Positions 16,289 to 25,271 of a DNA stretch of 64,000 bases are shown here, piece by piece. Source of the stretch: Phycisphaerales bacterium (lineage in GTDB: Bacteria > Planctomycetota > Phycisphaerae > Phycisphaerales > UBA1924); NCBI GenBank assembly GCA_020427635.1, contig JAGQOH010000007.1:1-64000 (forward strand), in the 5' to 3' direction. The notes under the pieces were generated by a model, which did not search any database, had not been told where the DNA came from, and worked only from the letters and a program-made list of their open reading frames with translations. How positions within the stretch are numbered: the stretch's first letter is position 1; the number at the start of each line of letters is the position of its first letter. A program made the position numbers and the translations under genes.

Positions 16289-17596
16289 ATGAAGACGAGG
16301 TGTGTGTGTCCCTCGCGCGGCGCGCTTGTGCTGGCGCTCTCCATCGCGCCCGCAGTGTGCGCGCAAACCGTCATCGCCTTTCGTCCAACGCAAGTCGTGC
16401 TCGCTGACGACATCTGCATGGATCTCTTGCCCACACCAACCGCTACGCCGGGCGTCGTGACCGTGCATCTTGGCCCAAGCCGCGTGGGCATGCTTGGCAA
16501 CGACGGCGCGGGCAACCTCGCGCCGCAATCCAGTTCGTCAACGCTCCCCGCCCCGCGCGCCGGCGCGCTCGCCGACATGAACAACGACGGCATCGCCGAT
16601 CTCTTCCTGATGAGTTCTTCCAACGATCGCGTCGACCTTCTCTATCGCTCTGGCCCCGGCTTCATCCACGCTGCCAGCATGAACCCGGGCGATGCCCCGC
16701 TCGCAGGCCAGGTGGGTGACTTCAATGGCAATGGCATCCCCGACCTCGCCTGCGCGCTGCACAACGCAAACCAACTTGCCATCATCGAGCCCGACGCCAC
16801 AGGCGCGCTTCAAGCCGTCCTGCGCTATTCGACCGCCTCCAAGCCCTACGACATCGCCCTTGGCGATCTGAATGGCGACAACATCGACGATGTCGCCATG
16901 CCCTGCTACGGCGCAAACAACGTCACCATCGTGCTTAACGCGCGCGGCATGCCGGTCGGCCCCACGGTCCTGTCGATTCCCGGCGGCGCACGACCCAAGG
17001 CCATCGCCATCGCCGACTTCGACAGCGATGGGCACAACGACATCGCGCGCGCCGATTCGCAAACCGGACGCGTTGTCATCATGCGTCATCTCGCCACGGG
17101 CGTTGATTTCGACCAATCGCAGAGCTTCTACGTCGGGCAAGACCCCGCCGACATCGCCGTTGGCGACTTCAATGCAGACGGCGCGCCCGACATCGCAGTC
17201 TCCTGCGGCCCGAGTTTCCGCGTCATGCTCATGCTCAACGATGGACAAGGCCTCTTCACCGTCCAAGAAGTCCCCTTCAACTTCCGCCCGGGAAAGATCA
17301 CACTAAGCGACCTCAACGCCGACGGCTTGGCCGACCTCGTCGCCGCCGATCAACAATCCGAAGCCGTCGCCGTGCTCATCAACGCCACCGAGATTTCGCC
17401 CGCCGAATGCCCGGGCGACACAAACGCCGATCGGCGCGTGAACCTTGCCGACCTGCAGTTGCTCTTGTTTGACCTTGGAAGCACCACAGATCAGATCAAC
17501 GGGCGCGGCACCGACTTGAACGACGATGGCATCGTCAATCTCGCCGACCTCAACCTGTTGCTCTTTAGCTACGGCACCGTCTGCGGCGAAGAGTAG
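16289..17596 (+). CDS. secreted FG-GAP (VCBS) repeat protein with C-terminal dockerin
   Basis: Start at the ATG at 16289 (GGGAG five bases upstream; the adjacent ATG at 16286 is also possible). Signal peptide with cleavage after PAVCA. Six FG-GAP-type repeats follow, each with a calcium loop: DMNNDGIADL, DFNGNGIPDL, DLNGDNIDDV, DFDSDGHNDI, DFNADGAPDI and DLNADGLADL, forming a probable beta-propeller. The C-terminus is a type I dockerin with two loops (GDTNADRRVNLADL, DLNDDGIVNLADL). Planctomycetes encode many such secreted proteins; the partner is unknown. Confidence 0.9.
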   Translation: MKTRCVCPSRGALVLALSIAPAVCAQTVIAFRPTQVVLADDICMDLLPTPTATPGVVTVHLGPSRVGMLGNDGAGNLAPQSSSSTLPAPRAGALADMNNDGIADLFLMSSSNDRVDLLYRSGPGFIHAASMNPGDAPLAGQVGDFNGNGIPDLACALHNANQLAIIEPDATGALQAVLRYSTASKPYDIALGDLNGDNIDDVAMPCYGANNVTIVLNARGMPVGPTVLSIPGGARPKAIAIADFDSDGHNDIARADSQTGRVVIMRHLATGVDFDQSQSFYVGQDPADIAVGDFNADGAPDIAVSCGPSFRVMLMLNDGQGLFTVQEVPFNFRPGKITLSDLNADGLADLVAADQQSEAVAVLINATEISPAECPGDTNADRRVNLADLQLLLFDLGSTTDQINGRGTDLNDDGIVNLADLNLLLFSYGTVCGEE

Positions 17597-17611
17597 TTCG
17601 CCAAGCCAACG

Positions 17612-17617
17612 TATACT
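17612..17617 (+). promoter_or_regulatory. putative -10 box for leaderless zinc-ribbon transcript
   Basis: TATACT, eight bases before the ATG at 17626, with no Shine-Dalgarno between. Same arrangement as at def. Confidence 0.45.
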
Positions 17618-17625
17618 TCGCGCCC

Positions 17626-17781
17626 ATGGAAGAACACACAACCCCATTGGGCAGCAGCACCGTCGGCAAAGGTTTCCTGTGCGCACAGTGCGGCTACGAG
17701 TTGCAAGGCTTGCCCGAAATCGGCGATTGCCCGGAGTGCGTCAAGGCCATCCGCATCACGCGCGGCGACATCATGGGCTAA
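17626..17781 (+). CDS. small zinc-ribbon protein, 51 aa
   Basis: Read directly from the sequence: it starts MEEHTTPLGS and contains two CxxC pairs, CAQC and CPEC, separated by 12 residues (GYELQGLPEIGD), a classic zinc ribbon. It ends ITRGDIMG. No cofactor domain is attached, so it is a standalone knuckle perhaps binding RNA, DNA or a protein. It lies between the dockerin gene and the convergent tRNA-Phe, and carries a TATACT just upstream. Confidence 0.75.
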   Translation: MEEHTTPLGSSTVGKGFLCAQCGYELQGLPEIGDCPECVKAIRITRGDIMG

Positions 17782-17860
17782 GCCAACCACCATTCCCCCC
17801 AAAACCAACATCGCCCGACGGCTTGGTCGGGCGATGCGGCGTCAATGCAGCAGACGAGAG

Positions 17861-17933
17861 TGGCTGGGGCCGGACTTGAACCGGCGACACCCGCATTTTC
17901 AGTGCGGTGCTCTACCAACTGAGCTACCCAGCC
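17861..17933 (-). tRNA. tRNA-Phe (GAA)
   Basis: Minus-strand cloverleaf of 73 nt. Acceptor GGCTGGG pairs with CCCAGCC, discriminator A; D-arm GCTCAGTTGGTAGAGC; anticodon stem CCGCA/TGCGG with loop CTGAAAA, anticodon GAA; T-arm GCCGGTTCAAGTCCGGC. CCA is not encoded. Confidence 0.97.
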
Positions 17934-17965
17934 CACACGGGCTCCATCGGCCCGCAGGAAGGGGG

Positions 17966-17995
17966 ACGATAGCGTCGCCAAGCCCGAATGGTCAA
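17966..17995 (-). promoter_or_regulatory. promoter of tRNA-Phe
   Basis: TTGACC (17995-17990) and TATCGT (17971-17966) separated by 18 bases on the minus strand; the tRNA begins about 33 bases past the -10 box. Confidence 0.6.
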
Positions 17996-18078
17996 CGTGC
18001 GCCGATCCCGCGGGACCAAAGCAGCGCCGCCTGCCCCCCTGCCGCAATGTCCCGCCTGGGTCAGCGTTGGGCCGATGG

Positions 18079-18717
18079 ATGTCGGCAATGCCCCATGCAA
18101 GGCCGCAGTTCGCCGCCCACGCGCCCGCGGGTGGGGACCCTTCGCCACCTCGCGAGCTGGGCGCGATCGTCGCGCAGGCCGCCAAAGGCGATCAAGCCGC
18201 CTGGTCCGAACTGGTCACCCGCTACGGCCGCCGCGTCTACGCCATGGCCAAGAGCCGCCTACGGGACCACGAAGCCGCCGAAGACATCACCCAGGGCGTC
18301 TTCGTCACCCTCGCCGAGAAGCTCGCAAGCCAAGCCGGCGCCTACCAGGAAGTCGGGCGCTTCGAGGCCTACCTCTTCCGAATCGCCATGAACCGCGTCC
18401 GCGACGAGGCCCGCAAACGCAAGCGCCGCCCCACCCCGCTGTCCCTGCAGGAAGGGGACACGGGCACCCCACAGGCGGCCGAGCACGCAGCACGCGATGA
18501 CTTGGATGAACTTCGCGCCGCACTCGCCCAATTGCCCGATCCCGACCGGCGCGTCGTCGAGTTGCGACACCTGTCTCAGATGAGCTTCAAAGCAATCGCT
18601 GATCTGCTCCAAGAGCCCATGGGCACGCTGCTCGCCCGCCACCACCGCGCCCTGAAAAAGCTCCGCCAGGTCCTAGAAAACCAGACCAAGACCAACATGC
18701 AAGAAACGGGCGACTGA
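18079..18717 (+). CDS. ECF-type RNA polymerase sigma factor
   Basis: About 212 residues. Region 2 is visible as WSELVTRYGRRVYAMAKSRL then HEAAEDITQGVFVTLAEKL and YLFRIAMNRVRDEARK; region 4 as LPDPDRRVVELRHLSQMS and FKAIADLLQEPMGTLLAR. No region 3, so group IV (ECF). The start is uncertain: ATG at 18079 or 18088, or TTG at 18067; none has a clear Shine-Dalgarno. It lies 24 bases before a one-TM protein that could be its anti-sigma factor. Confidence 0.9.
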   Translation: MSAMPHARPQFAAHAPAGGDPSPPRELGAIVAQAAKGDQAAWSELVTRYGRRVYAMAKSRLRDHEAAEDITQGVFVTLAEKLASQAGAYQEVGRFEAYLFRIAMNRVRDEARKRKRRPTPLSLQEGDTGTPQAAEHAARDDLDELRAALAQLPDPDRRVVELRHLSQMSFKAIADLLQEPMGTLLARHHRALKKLRQVLENQTKTNMQETGD

Positions 18718-18741
18718 CGCGTTGAGCCCCAAGGAGACACC

Positions 18742-19218
18742 ATGACCCCCCGCCCCGACCAACACGACGACCGCAAGCTTGAGCTCATGCTCGATCGGCT
18801 TGGCGAGCGCGAACGCGCAACGCCGAATGCGAGCTTCGAAGCACGAATCGCAGCGGCTGCCGCAGATGCGGCAACACAAACCGCCCCGCGCACGCTCGGT
18901 GGCGCGGCATGGTTCCAACGCACATGGGTCCGCCTCGCAGCGGCAATCGCCATCGTGGGTGGCATCGGCATGGCCACCCTCATGGTCCGCACAGGCAACG
19001 TCGCGACGAACACCCAAACGATCGCAAGAGCCGAAGAGCTCGCAGTTGAGCTCGACGCGTGGATGACTGAAATGGAAGCACAAAGCCAATTGGGATTGCT
19101 TGCGGATGCAAGCGAAGAGCTTGAGCTTCCGGCCGGCTGGGGGGATTTGGACTTGGATTTCTGGGGCGATGACGACCCGGTGATGGGGTCATCAGGATGG
19201 GATTTGGAATCGTTCTAG
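18742..19218 (+). CDS. single-pass membrane protein, candidate anti-sigma factor
   Basis: 158 residues: cytoplasmic N-terminal helices (KLELMLDRLGERERATP), one transmembrane helix at about 59-80 (VRLAAAIAIVGGIGMATLMV) and an acidic periplasmic tail rich in Asp, Trp and Gly. AAGGAG precedes the ATG. Position directly after the ECF sigma gene and topology fit a membrane anti-sigma factor, but no zinc motif (HxxxCxxC) is present and sequence alone does not prove it. Confidence 0.6.
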   Translation: MTPRPDQHDDRKLELMLDRLGERERATPNASFEARIAAAAADAATQTAPRTLGGAAWFQRTWVRLAAAIAIVGGIGMATLMVRTGNVATNTQTIARAEELAVELDAWMTEMEAQSQLGLLADASEELELPAGWGDLDLDFWGDDDPVMGSSGWDLESF

Positions 19219-19236
19219 GAAGGTGGTTGATTGGCA

Positions 19237-20205
19237 ATGCACACGAAGTCAAACACAAGATGGTTGAGCGTTTTGTTCGGCGCCGCGTTGATCGCGGGAA
19301 GCGCAGGACTCGCGGCGGCACAAGACGCCCCGCGCCGCGCCCCGATTCGCGAGCGCATGCAACAGCGAGCACAGGACCGCGACCCTGCTGCGCAACCCGC
19401 CGAGCGCGGGCAGCGCTTGCGCCACATGCTCGAACAACGCCTTGAGCGCCTGCGCGAGCAGGAGGCCAAGATCCAAGGCGCCCTCGATCGAATGGATCAG
19501 GGACAGCGCCCGGACATCGAGCCCTGGATGCTCGAACCCGAGGCCCGCAGCCCAATCGAAGGCGGTCCAGAACACCGCGGCCCCCGCCCAGGCCGACCCG
19601 GTCCGGATGACGAGCCGGGGCTTGGCGGCCCACCGATTGATGGCCGGCCCATGGGACGACCGGGACGTGGCCCCGAGGCAGGACCTGGCCCCGGCGCTGG
19701 TCTAGGTCCGGGTGGGCGTCCCCCGCTCCCCCGTGAGCGCGCGATGGACTTTCTCCGCGAGAACAACCCCCGCCTGCACCAACGCCTCGAACGACTGCGC
19801 GAGCACAATCCGGAGGCGGTCGACCAGGCCATCCAGGAACGCCAGGGCCGATTCCGCGAGCTGATGCAGGAGCGCTCGGAGCACCCCGAGGCCTTCGCAG
19901 CACGCCAGGAAGCCTTCGAGGCCCGCGAAGCGGTCCATGCAGCGGCCCGGGCCCTCGTCACTCGTCCGGATGATCCCGCAGCAATGAACGAAGTCCGCCA
20001 GGCCGTTGAGCATGCCTTCGATCTCCAACTCAAGCTGCGGGAGATGACCCTAGGACGCCTGAGCGATGAACTCGAAGACGCCCGGGCGCAGCTCGCCGAG
20101 CAACGCTCACACCGAGCCGAAGCGATTGACGCCCGTGTGCAGGACGTCATCCGCGGGGCCGCGGGCCAGCCGCTGGACGAACCGCCGCCGCCTCCGCGCG
20201 AGTAG
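19237..20205 (+). CDS. secreted helical protein with Pro/Gly-rich linker
   Basis: 322 residues from the ATG at 19237 (TTG at 19231 also possible). Signal peptide ending SAGLAAAQ. Two charged helical segments (residues about 30-90 and 165-305) flank a Gly/Pro/Arg linker (GRPGRGPEAGPGPGAGLG). The helices recall periplasmic chaperone-like proteins of the Spy/CpxP/ZraP type but no LTxxQ motif is found. It follows the sigma factor and TM protein and may be a target of that sigma factor. Function unknown. Confidence 0.7.
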   Translation: MHTKSNTRWLSVLFGAALIAGSAGLAAAQDAPRRAPIRERMQQRAQDRDPAAQPAERGQRLRHMLEQRLERLREQEAKIQGALDRMDQGQRPDIEPWMLEPEARSPIEGGPEHRGPRPGRPGPDDEPGLGGPPIDGRPMGRPGRGPEAGPGPGAGLGPGGRPPLPRERAMDFLRENNPRLHQRLERLREHNPEAVDQAIQERQGRFRELMQERSEHPEAFAARQEAFEAREAVHAAARALVTRPDDPAAMNEVRQAVEHAFDLQLKLREMTLGRLSDELEDARAQLAEQRSHRAEAIDARVQDVIRGAAGQPLDEPPPPPRE

Positions 20206-20229
20206 GCCGCACCCACCGGCGCGCTCCAC

Positions 20230-20235
20230 TATGCT
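20230..20235 (+). promoter_or_regulatory. putative -10 box at the first permease
   Basis: TATGCT, eight bases before the ATG at 20244 and with no Shine-Dalgarno between; supports that ATG as the start of a leaderless message. Confidence 0.4.
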
Positions 20236-20243
20236 TGGCGGCG

Positions 20244-21611
20244 ATGCCGCGAGCGGAGCCAGGATCTGAACAAACCGTGATGGCAATGGCCGGGCCGGCG
20301 GTGAACCGTCGGCGCGGCTTTTCCAGTTCCTGGGCCGGCATGATCGGCTTGGCCGTACTCGCCCTGCTCGTCCTCGGATGCTTGGGCTCCTTGCCATGGA
20401 CGCTTGGCTCAGCGTCGAAAGAAGCCCCCGCCCGCTACGAAGACGGGACCCTCAGCGCCATCCTGCTCCCGCCAACATGGACTGGATTCACCGATGGCGC
20501 CGCGGACATGGCCCTCGCCCTGCGCGATCGCCGGGACGACCCGAATTGGACACCTGCGCCCGATGGCCCCAACCCCGACACCGCGACCTCGACGCTCGTG
20601 CGCTATGCCCAGGTCACCCTCGAACGCGCAGAGGCCAAGCGCCACGATGACGCAGCCCCACTCACCAAGCAAGACCTGCAGCGCGCAGAGCCAACCTACC
20701 CCTTTGGCACCGACAACCTCGGACGCGACGTCTTTGTGCGCTCCTTGACCGGCGGCGGCGTGTCCATCGGCATCGGACTTTCCGCAGCCCTCATCTCCGT
20801 GACCATCGGCACCCTCTACGGCGCGCTCGCGGGATATGTCGGCGGGCGCGCCGATGCGCTCATGATGCGCATCGTCGACATCCTTTATGGCCTGCCGTAC
20901 ATCCTGCTCGTCGTCCTGCTCGCCGTCGCGGGCGACGCCATCGTCGACGAGTTCGACACCAAGGCCAATGCACGCCGCCACTACATCGAGCAACAGGCGA
21001 TGGTCGAATTGCAGCACCGTGTCGAAGCCGGTACCGCGAAGATCGCCAACAAGGAAGCGATGCGCGTACTCCTTGAAGAAGAGCCCGAACTCCGCGCGAC
21101 CTACCAGGATCAAGCCGACGCAATCAAGCGCCTCGAGCCCTACCACATGGCGCCATGGGCGCGAACCTTGTTCGATGTCATCGTGCTGCTCGTCGCAATC
21201 GGCGGCGTCAGCTGGCTTACGATGGCGCGCGTCATCCGCGGCCAAGTCCTGAGCCTCAAAGCGCAGCCATTCATGGAGGCAGCCCGGGCCGCGGGTGTGC
21301 CTGTCTGGCGCCAATTCGCGCGCCACCTGTTGCCCAACCTGCTGGGCCCGATCATCGTCTACGCCACCCTGACTGTCCCGCAAGCCATCCTGCAGGAAAG
21401 CTTCTTGAGCTTCCTCGGCATCGGGGTGCAGCCGCCGCTGCCGAGTTGGGGGAACCTCGCGGCCGCAGGGCTCGGAGAGTTGAATACCGCGTCAAGCCGA
21501 TGGTGGCTCTTGGTCTTTCCGTGTGCGCTGCTGGGACTGACGCTCCTGGCATTGAACTTCGTGGGTGAGGGGCTCCGAGAGGCGTTTGATCCAAAGCGCT
21601 CCCGATCGTAG
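20244..21611 (+). CDS. ABC importer permease, DppC/OppC type, with large insertions
   Basis: 455 residues against about 300 for the family. TM1 (about 30-50) is followed by a periplasmic extension of roughly 100 residues, then the family motif PFGTDNLGRDVFVRSLTGG, TM helices, and a charged helical insertion at about 20931-21170 (ANARRHYIEQQAMVELQHR). The C-terminal half has the binding-protein-dependent transport EAA loop (MEAARAAGVPVWRQFARHLL) that contacts the ATPase. First gene of a peptide/nickel-type importer cluster. The substrate is unknown. Confidence 0.9.
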   Translation: MPRAEPGSEQTVMAMAGPAVNRRRGFSSSWAGMIGLAVLALLVLGCLGSLPWTLGSASKEAPARYEDGTLSAILLPPTWTGFTDGAADMALALRDRRDDPNWTPAPDGPNPDTATSTLVRYAQVTLERAEAKRHDDAAPLTKQDLQRAEPTYPFGTDNLGRDVFVRSLTGGGVSIGIGLSAALISVTIGTLYGALAGYVGGRADALMMRIVDILYGLPYILLVVLLAVAGDAIVDEFDTKANARRHYIEQQAMVELQHRVEAGTAKIANKEAMRVLLEEEPELRATYQDQADAIKRLEPYHMAPWARTLFDVIVLLVAIGGVSWLTMARVIRGQVLSLKAQPFMEAARAAGVPVWRQFARHLLPNLLGPIIVYATLTVPQAILQESFLSFLGIGVQPPLPSWGNLAAAGLGELNTASSRWWLLVFPCALLGLTLLALNFVGEGLREAFDPKRSRS

Positions 21612-21683
21612 CCTGAGCGGATTCTGAGGGTTGCGCGGCGTCGTTCGGCCGCCGTGGTCGGCCTTTGTTTGGAGTGCAGATCG

Positions 21684-23642
21684 ATGCAGAACACATTCGG
21701 ACTCAAAGACTTCGTGCTTTTGGTGTTGGTATCGATCGTCGGCGTAATCGCAGTGCTGGGCATGCAGCAGAGCGATCGCGTCTGGAACAAAATGGAGCAG
21801 GCGCGAAAGGAATCCGAGAGCCTGCTCACAACCGCGATCCAGATTCGCGGCGAAATGGAGCAACTCCGCTCCCAGCAACGCGAGGCCTTGCGTGACGCCG
21901 TTCGCGACGAGTTGACTGTCATCGATTCGAAGATCGATGCCGCAATGGCTGCAGCCGCCACCTCCGGCGCCGCGGTCAGCACGGGCGGCCCGACATCCAC
22001 CGCTGGCGCAAGCTGGGCGCGCCCCGGCTACCCGGTCACCTACCCCGAGCCCGAGCGCTGGGTGAGCGATCCGCGCAAGGACGCAGACTTCAACCAAGGC
22101 GGAGAGCTGTTCGAGATCTTCGAAGCGCAGATGCCGAAGATCTCACCATTCCTCTACAGCGACGTCTATGGTCGACGCATTGTCGAAGGCGCCGTGTGCG
22201 AATGCCTCGGCGCATACGACGCCGAAACCCTGAAGCTGCGCGGCGCGCTCGCCGAAGCGTGGCAGTACGACCCCAACGGCATGTGGCTGCGCGTCAAGAT
22301 CCACGATCGCGCGCGGTTTAGCGACGGCAGGCCCGTCACCGCCGAAGACGTGCGATGGACCTTCCACGACTTCGTGTTCAACCCCGAACTCGAAACCGAG
22401 CGATTCCGCAGCACCCTCAACGTCATCGATCATGTCGAAGTGCTCTCCGAAAAAGTCTGCGAATTTCACTTCGTCGATCCCATGTTCACGAACCTGCGCG
22501 AAGCAGTCCGCATGCCCATCCTGCCCAAGCACTTCTATGAGCAGTTCACGCCAACGCAGCTCAATCAATCAACTGGGCTGCTCATGGGTTCCGGGCCCTA
22601 TCGCCTGGAGAACCTGGATGTCGAAAGTCAGTGGGCGCCGCCGCAGGACCTGGTGCTCGTCCGCAACGAGAACTACTGGCGCGAGCCGCCCCCCTATCAC
22701 CGCCAGCGATACAAGACCATCGACAACTACGCCGCGATCCTAACCTCGCTCGAAAACGGCACAGGCGACATAGGCCGCGGCACGCCCGAACAGTTCCGCG
22801 AAAAGTCGCGCGACAAGGGCTTCACCGACGACTTCCACGCCCTCCAGTGGGCCAACATGCGCTCCGGCTTCAGCTTCATCGCATGGAACTGTGGCGAGCG
22901 CAATGGCAAGCTCACCCCCTTTGCTGACAAACGCGTGCGCCAGGCGATGGCCCACTTGCTGGACTGCAACCGCATCCGGCGCGACTTCTACTATGGCCTT
23001 GGCCAAATCTGCACCGGGCCCTTCCCCGTGGGCAGCCCGCAAAACTCGACGGACATCGTGCCACTGGAATACTCCGTCGAGAAGGCTCGTCAACTCCTGA
23101 CCGAAGCCGGCTGGATCGATCGCAATGGCGATGGCATCGTTGAGAACGAGCGAGGCGACCGCTTCACGTTCGAATACGTGCATGGCAGCGGCAGCACCAT
23201 CAGCCCAAAGATCGGCAACTACCTGCGTGACCAATGCGCCCTCGTCGGCGTGGAGTGCGTCCCCAAGCCGATCGACTGGGCCATCTTCCAGACCACCCTC
23301 AACCAGCGCGACTTCGACTGCATCACCATGCAATGGTCGCAGTCAAACCCCGAGTCCGACCCCTACCAACTCTGGCACTCCAAGTCGATTGAGAACCAGG
23401 GCGACAACTTCTCGCAGTGGGCGAACCCGGAAGCGGATCGTCTGATCGAACTCGGACGCCGAACCCTCGACTTCGAGCAGCGCATGGCGGTCTGGCACCA
23501 ACTGCAGCAGGTGATTTACGACGACCAGCCATACACCTTCATCCTCAATGCGCCGTGGATTCGCTTCATCAACAAGCGCGTCGGCAATGTGCATCCATAT
23601 CCGATCGGCATCGACAAGACCGAAATGTTCCCGATGCCCTAA
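21684..23642 (+). CDS. membrane-anchored extracellular solute-binding protein, family 5
   Basis: 652 residues from the ATG at 21684 (GGAG nine bases upstream). The N-terminus is a transmembrane anchor (FVLLVLVSIVGVIAVLG) and not a lipobox, followed by a coiled coil (MEQARKESESLLTTAIQIRG and following) and an Ala/Gly linker. The SBP_bac_5 domain starts near residue 120: LAEAWQYDPNGMWLRVKIHD, ARFSDGRPVTAEDVRWTF, LLMGSGPYRLENLD. It delivers oligopeptides or similar ligands to the permeases encoded around it. Confidence 0.93.
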   Translation: MQNTFGLKDFVLLVLVSIVGVIAVLGMQQSDRVWNKMEQARKESESLLTTAIQIRGEMEQLRSQQREALRDAVRDELTVIDSKIDAAMAAAATSGAAVSTGGPTSTAGASWARPGYPVTYPEPERWVSDPRKDADFNQGGELFEIFEAQMPKISPFLYSDVYGRRIVEGAVCECLGAYDAETLKLRGALAEAWQYDPNGMWLRVKIHDRARFSDGRPVTAEDVRWTFHDFVFNPELETERFRSTLNVIDHVEVLSEKVCEFHFVDPMFTNLREAVRMPILPKHFYEQFTPTQLNQSTGLLMGSGPYRLENLDVESQWAPPQDLVLVRNENYWREPPPYHRQRYKTIDNYAAILTSLENGTGDIGRGTPEQFREKSRDKGFTDDFHALQWANMRSGFSFIAWNCGERNGKLTPFADKRVRQAMAHLLDCNRIRRDFYYGLGQICTGPFPVGSPQNSTDIVPLEYSVEKARQLLTEAGWIDRNGDGIVENERGDRFTFEYVHGSGSTISPKIGNYLRDQCALVGVECVPKPIDWAIFQTTLNQRDFDCITMQWSQSNPESDPYQLWHSKSIENQGDNFSQWANPEADRLIELGRRTLDFEQRMAVWHQLQQVIYDDQPYTFILNAPWIRFINKRVGNVHPYPIGIDKTEMFPMP

Positions 23643-23669
23643 GCGCGTCCACGGAGTGAAGCACACAGC

Positions 23670-25271
23670 ATGCTGGCCTACGTCATTCGTCGATTGCTGC
23701 TGATGATCCCGACGCTGATCGGGATCACCTTTCTCGTGTTCATGCTTTTTGCGCTTTCCCCGGGAGGCATCGGCGCAGCCCTGCGCTTCTCCGGCGGCGG
23801 CGGCCAATCTGGACAGGACGCCCGCGCGCAGCAGGCATACCTCGAAGATCGCTATGGCCTCGATGACCCCGCGGCAGTGCAATACGTCCGCTGGCTCGCG
23901 CGGATCAGCCCCATCAAGTTCGGAAACCGCGATCAGCGCGATCCCGCCGGCACCATCATTCGCCCGCCCAAGCCCCTCAAAGAGCCATCACTCATTGGCG
24001 TCCTCTATGGCTCCCGTGATCAGCTGGTCAAGCCATCGCCGGTCGTGCCCGCCCAGCTCGATGATGCCCCCGACCAACGAAACAGCGCATACCGAAATGC
24101 CGCGAGCAACTATCAGAATGAGCGGCTGGACTTCATCGCCGCCGAGACCGACCTGCGCCTCGCGCTGTCGACCTGGGGCACCACCCAGGGCATTCGCAAA
24201 GTCCTCAACGCCAAGAGCAAGCTCGATCCCAGCAAGCTCCGCGGCCTGAAGCTTCCCGAACTCGTCGATGGTGCCGTGCCCATCACAAATGTGCCCCAAG
24301 CAATCCGCGATCAAGGCACCGCAGCGACCTCTGCATACATCGATGCCTCGCGCAATGTCGTGCAGGCCTATGAGCGCGCAATCGCGGTCCACAACGAGGC
24401 CCAGAAAGCGCGCGACCACCTGGCCAACGTCTACGCGGGCAAGCCCTACCCTGAGGTCGGCTTCCCGATCATCCCAGGCGCATTGAGCGTCGGACCGCCC
24501 GACTTCGGTACCTCATTCAGCAGATCGCAGCCCGTGCTGGCGCTCATTCGCACCGCGCTGCCCGTCACCCTGCTGCTCAACATGATCGCAGTGCCCTTGA
24601 TCTACCTGATCGCGATTCCGTCGGGCATTCTCGCCGCAACGCGCGCAGGCTCATGGTTCGATGTCTGCAGCGGCGCTTTTTACGTCGCGCTCTGGTCCGT
24701 ACCTGTCGTCTGGGCCGGCACGCTGCTCATCGGCTTTGTCGCAAACGAGCGCTCGGGATTGGGGTGGTTCCCCGTCGCAGGGCTTCACTCCCCGGAGGCC
24801 GACGCGATGCCCTTCCTCCCAGTGTGGGGCCAAACCAATGGGTTCCTGCTCGACACGATGCTGCACATCTGCCTGCCCGTGGCCTGCCTGGTCTACGCGG
24901 GCTTCGCAGTGCTCTCCAAGCAAACACGCGCCGCGATGCTCGACAACTTCAATGCCGACTACGTACGCACCGCCAAGGCAAAAGGCGTGAGCCACAAAGA
25001 CGTCGTCATGAAACACGTCTTCCGCAACTCACTGCTGCCCGTGATCACGATGTTCGCCGCCGTCTTCCCCGCGATGTTGGCCGGCTCCGTCGTCGTCGAG
25101 AAGATCTTCTCCGTCCCCGGCATGGGCAAGCTCGTGCTGGATGGCATCAACCTCCGCGATCGCGAACTGCTGCTCGCCAACACGCTCATGATCGCAACCG
25201 TCAATCTGCTCGCCCTGCTGCTTGCGGACATCCTCTACGCCCTGGCCGACCCGCGGGTGACCTATGACTAA
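23670..25271 (+). CDS. ABC importer permease, OppB/DppB type, with long insertion
   Basis: 533 residues; typical OppB is about 310-340. The start (YVIRRLLLMIPTLIGITFLV) and the C-terminal half (DFGTSFSRSQPVLALIRTAL; EAA loop DYVRTAKAKGVSHKDVVMKH; SVVVEKIFSVPGMGKLV) are canonical. About 200 extra, mostly helical residues at roughly 70-275 lie between TM1 and TM2, on the periplasmic side. The stop overlaps the next permease start (ATGACTAA). Confidence 0.93.
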   Translation: MLAYVIRRLLLMIPTLIGITFLVFMLFALSPGGIGAALRFSGGGGQSGQDARAQQAYLEDRYGLDDPAAVQYVRWLARISPIKFGNRDQRDPAGTIIRPPKPLKEPSLIGVLYGSRDQLVKPSPVVPAQLDDAPDQRNSAYRNAASNYQNERLDFIAAETDLRLALSTWGTTQGIRKVLNAKSKLDPSKLRGLKLPELVDGAVPITNVPQAIRDQGTAATSAYIDASRNVVQAYERAIAVHNEAQKARDHLANVYAGKPYPEVGFPIIPGALSVGPPDFGTSFSRSQPVLALIRTALPVTLLLNMIAVPLIYLIAIPSGILAATRAGSWFDVCSGAFYVALWSVPVVWAGTLLIGFVANERSGLGWFPVAGLHSPEADAMPFLPVWGQTNGFLLDTMLHICLPVACLVYAGFAVLSKQTRAAMLDNFNADYVRTAKAKGVSHKDVVMKHVFRNSLLPVITMFAAVFPAMLAGSVVVEKIFSVPGMGKLVLDGINLRDRELLLANTLMIATVNLLALLLADILYALADPRVTYD

